The notes beneath the pieces were generated by a model. The model saw nothing but the letters and a program-made list of their open reading frames with translations, ran no database searches and was not told the DNA's origin. 64,000 bases of DNA. Origin: Baylisascaris procyonis (taxonomy: Eukaryota; Nematoda; Chromadorea; Rhabditida; Ascarididae). How positions within the stretch are numbered: the stretch's first letter is position 1; each line of letters begins with the position of its first letter. The stretch is from contig JAZARR010000117.1 of the NCBI GenBank assembly GCA_037389465.1, positions 33,244 to 97,243 of the forward strand. The letters run 5' to 3'. The position numbers and the translations under genes were made by a program. This document shows positions 38,697 to 50,600 of this stretch, in pieces.

Positions 38697-41600
38697 GTTT
38701 CCTTAAATCGTTTTTTGCTTTCACATCATTCCCTTCCTGTTGTTGTCGCAGAGGAAGATCTTGCCTCGCTGAACTAGTCTAGCCACTAGTCTTATTATCT
38801 ACTCATTGGATAAGGTGTCATGTAAAGAATTCCCATAGGTCATCGCTGCTACAGTGTTGGAGAAATGATGGAGAAATGCTTAAAATTTGTTAATTTCCCG
38901 TTATTATCTTCACATTCCTTAATTCCTTCGAAGGTTGTTTCTGTTCGAATACCTGAGATCTGACTACAGAGAGTTGATCACCTAAAAGAATAGCTTATAA
39001 GAAATGATAGAGAATGCATGAAATTCGTTTGTTGAAATCTGTCCACTAGGTTTTGCTATATGCGCTTTCAGATTGTCCCGAGCCAATGCCTAAGCAATTA
39101 AAAATCACGTTTTCGTTTCCGATTGGATACGAAAGTCGTAATGAAGCGACAAGAGGCTTCGAGAGGCAGGTCAACATTTTACTCTTCGTTCCATCTTTAT
39201 CGGGAAATCATGTTAGTTGTTCTATAAAAGACAACCAAATTCTCTAACTGTTCTGTTGTGTATATTTTTTGAGGAAGCATTATTTCAAGTGACGAATTAA
39301 TTGACTACTTCGTTACCAGCGTGCAGAATATTCACTAAGGAAGTGCAAACAGAGACAGTTGTCAAGACCTAACCGCGCTGCTGTAGAGATCAGCTGATAA
39401 CAAATGCAACTCAAAGGAGATTATTGGTCTTCGGAGGAGAATTGCGAAACTTTAAAAGATTTCTTCCCCGCTGCCGGTGCTCCCACACTCCAGACATCGT
39501 TAATGAGGTTTTCTGATGCACACATTTTAACACTGCTGCTCAGGGAGGTATTTTACAGGATATATTCAAGGTCATCCAAGGTGTTATTCTAAAATTTAAT
39601 GATGCCTCGACAATGTTTGCTCTGCAACCATTCGCGGGAAGGGACAATGCTTCTGTCATTCAAACTGCTGGTCTGGCCGAAGCACTTAGGGTTCTTGATC
39701 GTTTGTTTGAAGGACACTATTCAGCAAACGTCAATCCGAATCTTACTGCGTAAGTTGATGTTGAAGTTTACGCTTCAGCAAAGCTTATTTTTAAGCATTT
39801 TTCATTAGGCGAGGAGGTTATGAAAGAAATTCTCGGTGTATCTCATCGAAACTCTTGAGGTTTCTAAAATATCTCTGTCTCGGCTGTCGTTATTATCCTC
39901 AGTAATTGGCCGGTATGTGCCAGATAGCAGCTGCGAGCACTTCTTTCTAATTGTTTCATGGGAGAGGAAGGTCCTTTTAATGCTCAAGCATCATCCTGCC
40001 TCACTTTTAGAGCACTGCATTTATTCAAAAGGTCTGTTGCATTCACGGCCCTTAACGATGCGTTGGATTATTGAAATGCGACCTTTCCAACCTTGTGGAA
40101 ATTTTGTGATTCGCTCTTTAGAATCACAGATTATGACTCAATATTTTTGATCATTATGTGTTGTGCACCGAATCGATAAGCAAGGAATTTGAAGTCGCCG
40201 AGAATCTCTAGTTGATGGATAATTTTTCGTGACAACATGTGAAAATTTCAATTTCTCACTTTTTTTTTTAGTAGATGATCGCATCTAACCCTTTACGCAA
40301 CTGAAAACATTGTTGATGAATTTCGCTCTTCCCAATGCGGACACTTTTTCCTCAACGTTTTAAGATATACTTCTTCTGCGTTCACTTTCTCCGCTTCTCT
40401 TCTGTTCCTCTTAGTTGATACGCTTTAGCTCACATTTTAGGCTTTCTCGTCAACCGCTTATTCCTGAGCGAATTGCTGTTTTGAGAAGGTCGTTGTGGCT
40501 TCTAACCACGCCGGCGTGCGCATGCAGTCATTTCTTGTTTTCGTGCTTTCAGCATCATTGCATAGCGATGTGAATATGAACACAGATGCATTTAGCTTTT
40601 AAAAACTGGGAGCGAAATACCTAAAGGACAGGGGTAAGGGTACCACCCAAACTATGAGCAGTGCAGCGTCATAACGATTGATGTCTCTTTAAAACAAAAA
40701 TCTGCCTGTAAGGATGGACGCTAAAAAGTGAGATTCCCAAATAACACATGCGGTTTCTGAGTATGCATTTGTCCATCACTCGTTCAAATGAATCTTTCTG
40801 GAGGACATCCGTGTGAAGCGTTCTGTGATATTCTTGTTACAGTTGATTTCCTGAGTGAGACCAATGTTGATCGCTTCACGCTTACGAAACCAAATCCAGC
40901 TGTCATATCGGTGCTTGTCGCCCGTAACGAATACTCTGATCAGTCATTGTGGACTCCTGCTTATTTTTCTCCTGCAATTTTTGCCTATGTGTGTGAAAAA
41001 GGAAAATGAGATTAGTACCTACCTTATCTTAGCCCAAAATTGCACCTTTGAATTATTATCATAGTTGTGGCTTTGTTTGCTACATCACTGCGATGAGGGC
41101 ATAGTTTGTATGTTTGATGGGATTCGCTATGTGTGTCGATTCGAAAACATTGCTTACGCATTGGTATGGTACTTTGCGTTATCATTTTGTGCCCTAATAG
41201 AGATGTATAGAGATAAAAACATGTGAAAGCTGATTCAAACGTTCATCGGTCGTTTGCTATTCGATAACAGCCGATTTTATTCCTTTAAAAAACGATCACT
41301 CTTTTTTTCCATACTAAGGGAAAAAAGAAACAACATCATGATAGCATCAAATCTTCTGTATTAGCAGAACACAATGTTGCTAACCAAGTAGAGAAACTTT
41401 AAGGCGTTACTTGTAAGAGAAATTATCGACCTATGATTCGGATTTGAGTGAGATTTTACTGCATTTTCAGTGCTCTTCACGAATACAATAACATGGTTCA
41501 GAAGGATGCCGCTTTCATGCACTCTCTTGTGGCTTTTGCTCCAGAAGTGACAAATTATGAGTATGACTTTCGATATTTTGAGATGTTTTTCTTGATCTCA

Positions 41601-44600
41601 TGCTTCGGCTGAGTGGATGATCGATTCTCTTAGTAAAGTGGAGCTTTGGATTTTAGCGGCTAAGTTTGGAGGCAATGGGCATCACTTTATAAAGTTTCCG
41701 TTTTCTTCGAATTCAGTATGTGAATGTTGAGAGGTCGATTTTAGATCCACATGCGCTGACGAACTAAATATGTGGCTTCAATGTTTTCTTCTATGTGCCA
41801 GATAAAAATATACAAGCTGGTCATGCTGCAGAGTTCGCACATTATTGCCACTTTAGATTTCCTCCTATTTCTGAGTTAAGACTAAGAAAGTGTTTTATTC
41901 TTTTTATATTAGTACCCTAGCCTAGCCATCTTTACCGCCGTATTTTATAAGGTTCCACTGGAACGAGACCGTCAACGATAGCAGCATTACATCATGGGGT
42001 CAAAGAAAAAATAAGCAGCGCTAAGATAATTTGCTAAGAAGGCGTTCATAGAAGCAAACGGTGAGAGGAAGCCTCATTGGAATGCCCTCTTCATTATTAT
42101 GCCTCCCTTCCATGCAGTCCCTGTTACACAACATTTGAAGATGTCAAATACGTCAAAATGAAGCTAAGAAATTTGTAAGTGAAATCAAATCGTGGAATTC
42201 ATTTGAAAAATAACCAAGTTCTGGCAAACATCTTTCTGTGAATTATGCGACTAAGGAGGAATATGCTTACTTTCTTTAGCATCGTTTCGGTTGAGCTAAG
42301 CTTGAGCGGAAATCCAGAACAGTCCGACCAGCTTCCTGCTAAAAAAAAAAAAAACTTAGCAAATATAGCATATATTATGTGAAAGGAAAACATGGCCAAC
42401 TCATCCGGTGTGGCGAAGAAATTTCCAACTAAATCGATCTAAGCGAAATAGGCGCTAGTTATATCCCAAAAGTTTCTGTTCGTCTATCTGAGAATGCTAA
42501 TGGGTAATATTTTCTTTCAGTTCGGTAAATAGTTTTCACGACGACATATCGACAGCAACAAATGAGTTGAACGAAGCAGTAGCTAATACAACGCCCGATA
42601 ATACGAGTGTGGTGATGATCTGTGATGGAAACGTCACTGAAATCTTCCTAGCGAATTCTCCTCTAGTGAACGTCATTAACGATACGGACAAGGATGCTGT
42701 CACTATGCTTGATTTAGTTATGACAGTATTGAGTAAGCACTTCATTTCAAATTGATGAGTCCTGTTTCATTATACTTCACTAACTGAAGTGGAGATGGCA
42801 AATGTAAAATGCTCCTTTCCTGAACTTCGAATCAACTGCATGGGTAATGAAACCGTATTTCGCGTGACACTCTGCATAATTTTCTCCTTTCCCTCGAAAT
42901 CCGTATAGAACGATCGCGGTGACTGATGCACAACCGAATTATTTCATTATCTCCTTCGGTCTAGGTCCTTCAGTAAACGGGACTGAAAAGGCATCAAAGG
43001 AGATTTTCGATGCGCGAAAAACATGAAAGGCAGCTTAACCGGAACATTAGAAGTAAATGCAGATTTAGGTGATAATTGCCGAGGTCGTTTTCTAAAGTAT
43101 TCTGCATTCCCTGTAGAGAAATGCAAAGGAGTTACGATAATTACAAGTCTTGATGAAAGTTTAGTCCGTTAAAGTAGAATCACTAATATGAGTTTATTCC
43201 AAGTAATACATGACTTTCTCTGTGGCATCAAAATTCGCGGTGATTTAACAGCTGAAAAATGCGAAAGTTCTCAAGAATTGCAGTTCGCTGTAATGGCTTC
43301 CATACATCCGTGGTATAACAGATATACAATAGGACGTGTTGAAGATACAGGAATTCCTTCTGCGACAGCAGAATTTGTTTGTCCTCCAAATTATTTTCAT
43401 CTGATCATCACAGATCTATTTTCTCATCTTCTCGGAGATGTTCTTCCGCGTGAAGGTTCCTATGACAACAAAATCACCGAAAAGAATGGGAAATAATTAT
43501 CCGCCTAGACGCTCTGTCGGATTACTAAATTCATGGCACAGTGTTATTATGGGAACTAGCTGGCAATGAAATATCCATTTCATCCGATTTTTAGTTTCAT
43601 TATAGTTTCTTGGTATCGTTCAACGGCTGCCAATAAAAGTAGGGCTCGATAAGGCGTTTCATTCCTGTCAACAAGTCAAACAGTGCCTAATGAAAGCATT
43701 TTTTTTTAAATCTAATAGTAGTAGTCATTGCATCATAAAAGTGCATTGTTTTAGAGCCGCAAGTGATTCCTCGAACGACGCCCATTTCTTCAACGACCAC
43801 GACAAGTGAGATTATATTTCGTCAGTAGTAGTTGCTGCATAATCACACACCTTGGCGCAAATATTTTTGTTGCTCGACCCAGCGGACTGACTGACTTAGA
43901 AACCACCGACGGGGTTTTAAAATTACTGGCATTGTCGACAAATCGGCAAATGAAAGATGTGCCAAAGATGCTAGCGTGATACCACCTCCTTTATTGATAC
44001 GATTCACGTTAGCGTATCGTCAACAAAAAATGGAATATCGACACTCAGAAGCAGAATCGACCACTCTTGTGAATCTTCCGAAACTCGTAGTCTTCAGAAA
44101 CAGAAAAATGGTGTTATAGAATGTAGAGCTGTCCACAAGAGTATTTTTAGGCGCTTTCCTCGTGTGAAACTCCTTTCAATGCTAACAAACGAATTTAGAT
44201 GATCAGTGACATGTAGACTCGCCACATTACATAATCTTCAGGTTCAGCGGCTCTAAAGTTGATGGTTAGGGGTAGCTAGATGCGGCTATACGAGCCTACT
44301 GGCGTACTTCTGACTGACAGATTGATGTCTCTTAATCAACATCAGCATAGCGCTCTTCTGAAACCGACTGATCACCCTTCTATCTGTTCCATCAATGGTA
44401 AAAAACGAACATTCAGTATCGCATGCACCAGTCACTTTCTTTTAACCGCTTGCCGATTTGCTTGGTACTAAAAACCGTCTTATGAACGTTGGTGGAATAT
44501 CATAATGTGATAAGTAGAATGGTCCACAGAGCGACTTTCCCAACTAGATTTCCACCAATGTAGCATCCATTCTGCTTTCCTCTTACTCAAGTGATTGCGC

Positions 44601-47600
44601 TTCATTTGCGCGAAGGAACAGGAAGAGAGAGGGAAATAAACACAAAAAAAATTTTGTGGATAGCACTTAGGTTGGCGTAAGTGCTAGAAAAAAACGCATC
44701 GTTCGCTGACCTGGCAACAGGATAATTGAACAGAAATGAATCTGCTGCCGCTTTCTTTAGATAGTCCTACCGCATCGGTGCCATTTACTCCGTCGAGTAG
44801 TTCCACAACTTCAACGGTTCAATCAAGCAGCACACCGGCGACGCCAGATGGTACGTTCACTTACCTTTTCAGAGAACTGCACTATGTGTTAGGTTGAAGT
44901 GAAAATATTCTCGGATACAACCAAGGATATTCTTGCGGAACAGGCGTTTTGTTTTCAGAAGGTGATTCATAGAAACGCCCTCTATTTAGAAGACTTGTGG
45001 GGCGTTCGAAAGGGCAGGTTTGCATCCCCCCCCCCCCAAAAAAAAAAAAAAATTATGCAGCATAGAAGAAGCGTACTGGCAGGCGCCAGGATGACTACAC
45101 TCGGTATTGTGGAATTCTGTAGGCGATAACAGGATGAAATGTTGCTCTGGGCAGAGCCAATGTCCAATACATTCGAAACTCTTAGTAGACAGTTAGGAAA
45201 ATCTTGAACACCTTCAAGTTTCAATTTCTTAGCTACGGTCATCAAGTATTTGGCAGTCAATTTGTTTGTTGGTTTGTGTTGCTGAAAGAAGTTTATTCCT
45301 ATTTCAAGGCACTATATTCACCTGTAGTTTTACTTTTACAATGGATAAAGATGAACATCGCCAAAAATGCACTCAATTCTCAATAGCCGAAATTATTATT
45401 GCGTCAGAGTTGTATTTCAGTTTTAAAATTTGAAGAATCCCTCATGTCTTACACTTTCATATTTCCTTAACACTATTTTACGTACACTGAAATATTTTCA
45501 AGGTGAGGAAAATTCGTTATCTCCAACGATCGGTGGTAAATCAGAGAGAATTACATTTGCATTTAACATCGCTCATCACAACAATCATCTACGATCGAAG
45601 AGGACCATCTTGAAACAGGTTAAACCTACCTCAGCTACCTAATGATTTGCATACTCGGTCATCCTTCAATTCTCCTGACGATAGGGTGTGAATTTTCTAG
45701 TTTCCATTTCGCTTCCTTCTTCTTTCCGCTTCCGTTTCGCTTCCTTCACGAAAAGAAATTCTTCAATCATGCGATTTTCCATGAGCACTGCCCACTGTAA
45801 TGTGATCGTTTAGGATCTAAGGATCTGTTGAATCTGTTCGGCCATCTCAGCCATCATCTTACGGCGGATATAATTTTCTTGCCTTGAGGAATCATTATAT
45901 GGTCCGCAATCCTGAAAAACCTGTGTGTTTCCTTCTACCCATAATTTCTAAATTCTTATGTAAAACCTATCACGTTTGTAAACGTTTGTAAGCATTAGTT
46001 CCTTAGTTCTGCCGCCATAGGATTTTCCAAAGTGAAAATCCATGTCTGGCGTTTGCAAACAAGTTGGTAAGCGAAGCGATTTACAGGAGATTATGCAATA
46101 AACTCGAAAATGTGTTCGTTATAGAGCTTCGAAGTAATAGAAGGTATCGTTCTGGGCTATATTAATAGTTCTACAAGATTCACGTTTCAACCGTATGGTG
46201 GTGGTGGACATATACCAGCAGTGGAATGCGCAAACGCTGGTGAAGCACTTATGAAGTTGGAAGATATATCACGACTTGATGTTTCGGGTGAAAATCCAAA
46301 TATGACAAGGTATATAGTAACATTAATATTCGCTTATGCTAATTCAACCAAAAAGCAGAAGTAACGAGCTAAAATGTGCCTGAAATCAAAAACTTCTACT
46401 CGTATACTATAACCACAAATGAGTGCAGAATTGGGAATGAGAAGTGACAGGAAGTTCGACTGGGATGAAACGGCTCCCAATTAGAATAAACTCTGCATGT
46501 GGAAATTCTTCACATCTAACAAATTCACCAAGCTACTTTCTTGTAATTATCATTACTTTACCGATTTCAGCTATGCTTATTTGAAAGCTTAGCTTGAAGT
46601 ACAAGTATAGAAGGAAGCAATCGAATAGACCGCCAGTGTGGCTGCATTCTAGCAAAACCTTGGCTAAGTATGTTTAAATTATTATCCTATAACATTTTTA
46701 TATGCAGAAATCCAACGATTGAAATGCCTTTTCCCCATTTTTGCATGGATAGATAGTATTTTGCAGCCGAACAAAAAACTGAATGCTTCATTCTTTCAAG
46801 TTACTTTACTCGAACAGCGAAAATATTCTTTTCAGATTTCAGTAGTTCTTTCCGAGAATTTTACTGAAACCTCCTTCGGTATCAAAAAATAAATGTTTAT
46901 GGAGGAGGTCGTTCTTTTGGATTTTCGCAACGTGGTGAGAATAGCATAAAGATATTCTCATTTGAAAAAAATAAAAATTTTTGCTTTCTCATCTAGATGT
47001 TTCGTAGTTCAGGCTCACCCTTTAGTGGGAAAAATGAGAAAATCCTTATCTTCGATCTCCGTTATGTGCCCCACAAAATCAACTCATCGATGATTAGAAT
47101 AAAAATCAATGAGTTTCTTTATCGTGCTACAGTACAACATTCCGATTTATAACTGAGCCTCACTAGCAAAACAGGAAAATTTTAGCGCATTCATCCGCTT
47201 GGTGACCGGAAAGTTTCCTTTCTTCGATATTTTTTCTCCCGTTGTCTGCCTTTAATTATTTGAACTGGCCTTGAATCAGGGCTCCACTCCAAACACTGGG
47301 AATGATAGGTTCCCATGGAATGCAAGCTACCATTCAATTCAGCCGTGCAGGTTGCAGAAATTTGTGTCATTGGAATATGATCGAAGTTTAAGATGCACAG
47401 ATCTTTTTGCACTTCGTAGTAATCTTTGCAGATTCAGTGCAGTGCCATTATGCCTGCTTTATCCACCTAGTCTTGCGGGGTATTCCACACGCAGACGTGA
47501 CTGAGCTATGAGTGTAAAATAAAATTGTCACTCATAGTCCGAATCTTTCATAGATCGCTTATCTTCTCATTTGAGTGGGCTGGTAAAGGTGAGAGACAAA

Positions 47601-50600
47601 ACTTAGCCATAGATAATATATTCTGCCTACGTTATAGATGCATATACCACTCATCCCAGCCAACTCTATATTATCTGGGTGGAAAAGTGCTTGTCCTAGA
47701 AAACTCGAATAACATCTGTGTCTATTAAATCAGTCTGTTAAGCTCTTGTTCACGTCCTTGCCGATTTTATCAGTTTTTTGGTTGTTATTTCCGACAGCCC
47801 ACCGTCCGTTCTTTCACACCTCATCACGCATCAATGAAGAGCAATTCCTCGTTTATCGTGCATTTATGGTCTTCCATATGCAGCGTGATATCTATACCGC
47901 ATGTTGAGCACACAAGAGTGCCTTATTTCTCATTCGGGTTCAAACGATGACCACTCCACCTCCATCGCTCCTTCAAGCGTACATTTAGAGATGCCACATT
48001 TGGACAAAATAGGACACATTTTTGCTTCCAACCTTCCTTGCGTCACCCAAATCCTCTCAAATCGGTCATGGAGTACGACCAGGCAGAGATTTAAAACTGG
48101 AAGCAACAACCCGAAGTCTTTTATAGTGCGATTCTCAAATATTGCAACGAGACATCGACTCACACGATCGATGAGCACTATTCATATGTAACATTCGCTC
48201 CAGAGGAAGCAGACTATGCGTAAGTATTTCAGCTCGTTCTTAACTTGGAAGACAGAGAAAGAGGAGAAGACAGAGAAACATATTTGTTGATCTTTCATAC
48301 TACCCGCAAATCGAACTTTTCAATACGTTGAACATTATCGAGTGTTGTTTCATATAGAAAAATCAGTGACTTGTTTCTGCAATTTGCCTCAGGTGATCCA
48401 GCAATTCTTCACATGCGCTGTGCTCTTGGCATTACGGATTAGGCAAAAGTGCCTCTCGAGTTTTGCGTTTCACCTCTACGGTCTCTTTCTTTAATGTCTG
48501 TTGAAAAAGGCGCTAGAAAGATTTTTTCCTTGAATTGTTTTCACCTCCGAAGTATTTCTTATCCAAAACATTAAATGCCGATCGTTTCTCGTGGTTTTCT
48601 TGGTAGAAAGTTTCAGAGATTCTTCCGTTGAAATTTCATTGCATCAGGAACGCGCACTAATGAATAGCTCATGTATCAGAGGAAATTACATGGGTATTTA
48701 TCATGCAGGCCGTTTTCTTTATATGAGGATTGATTACCGTTTCTTGAATTCTGGTACCAATAATGCGAAATTCAGCGATTGGGAACTTCGAAGTGATTGT
48801 CTTGACTTAGTCACACGGATATGTCTATAGCAGCGTCTTCTTTTTTTCATGAGAATCTCACCTATCAATCCCTGAAATTTATCTCACTTACCGTACCTAT
48901 CGATATAGTGGAGTCATGTCAGGTGATTCCTTGGTAAGTCAGGGCCATTAGAGAACTTTTCTGAGAACTTTTCCCCCCACACTCCAATGGAAGATTCTGA
49001 AGTATTCAAAAATTCTGCTTGAGGAGAACTTCTTCTTGCAGAAACATCAGTGACTTTGTGCAAGACATGCATTCCGCATCGAAGAGCATCGAAGAGCTTA
49101 CCGAAAAGCAAAAAAATCATAGTGCTACCGTTATTATAGCTGCAAATGCGGATGCGGCAATTTATTTCCGCAACGCTTCAGATGCGAAAGTGGTCAAAAG
49201 CTCAAACAAAACCATCGAAGAAATTATCGCGAATATATCCTCTGCATTAGGTTAGTTATTCTCTTTCATATTATTATCTTCTTTTCAAAAATATTTTGGT
49301 TTTGTTGACAGCGAAACAATTGCGCTATTGAGGAATGTTAAGTAATTCGACACATATGCACGCGAACCACAACAGTCGTGTTGAAAAGTATAGTGTCATC
49401 CAGAGGAATATTTTTAGACACGTTTCGCCCTCTGTAACTTTTCAACGTTAACAGTTCAAAAGTTGGTCAAGTTATACATTATAGCGTAGATAGGCCGTAT
49501 TCCATAAATCCAGCTTCGGCGGTTTAGTAGTTAATAGCTATGGATACACAGAGATATAAACCTGTTGACATCCTTGTAATCGATGTCGATATAGCGCGTT
49601 TCAAAGATCGATACAGTCGCCCTCTTATCTATTCTGTTCGAAGTTAACAAAAATCGTACTGAGATTGACCGCTAAGAATGAGGATGATCCGATGGTCATG
49701 GAACGATACGAATGCCCAGATATAAAGGTGCTATCCAGGCTCGCATACCAGTTAATAGAAACTGAATCGTTCCACTGCGGACAGAATACAAAAAGCATAG
49801 GTGCTGTTTACGACGGTGGTCATTTATGTAGTTCATCTCTCGTTGTTTTTTCTTCTTTCAGGGAGTACTGTGCCAACAACTCCAACCTTTCCATCCCCCA
49901 GTACACCTACGATCTTGAATGGTGCGTTCAGTTTTTTTCTGAGAACAGCGTTATGTGTTACGTTTGATTGGAAATGCTGTAAGATGCAGCCATATATATC
50001 TTTATGTAATACGCAACCCTCAGCATCCCTTAGAAGAGATCAACCTTCATCGATTATATCTGTGAAACCTGTCATGCAATCGTTGTGCCGAATCGTGTGG
50101 ATCGCCATTAAGAAGGTTATTAACTCTCCCCATGTTTTTTTTTTCCGAAGGAAGCATTGGCCGTCCACAAATTCATCTCGCTCAGTCGAAGAGGGAGTGA
50201 ACGCTGAGACAGCTTCCAGGAGCCAATTTCTCACTCTCATAGGATCAAACCGTGACCCCCTTAGTCACCGTCAGTACTCTGTGTTTCCCCATTATTCTTC
50301 TATGATCTCCTAGTGCACAGGGTTGCCTCGAGAAGAAGAAACTGACGGTAACTGTTGAAAGGGGAATGCTGGATTAGATACATCCATAACTTCGATTCTG
50401 CTGAACGCCACTCTCACAACTTCAGAGAGCGCATGTATCTTCAAATTCACCAGACACACTGAGCTGGAGAGTTGTATGCTATCACTGCGGTTGTTTCATT
50501 GTGACAGATAAACAGCTATAGAGATAATTTTGTTATTACATTTAGATATTTCAAAGAGGAAACCATATACTCGATTGCATCTCTATAGTCCAATTTGTAA

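Noticed and set aside
40788..41009. Coding-like frame (NVDRFTLTKPNPAVISVLVARN) between the second and third exons of vWA module 1
   Set aside because: It can be inserted only with arbitrary splice sites, and modules 2, 3 and the minus-strand gene have no exon there. Direct joining of 39749 to 41471 keeps the family phase pattern.
41632..41718. Possible exon (VELWILAAKFGGNGHHF) after a CTCTTAG acceptor
   Set aside because: It would end in phase 0 while the next certain exon (42521) needs phase 2. The join 41560 to 42521 works without it and matches the paralogues.
43188..43496. 102-codon plus frame within the intron after vWA module 1
   Set aside because: The composition is fair, but adding it would break the phase 1 join between 42732 and 43755, and no related exon exists in the other modules.
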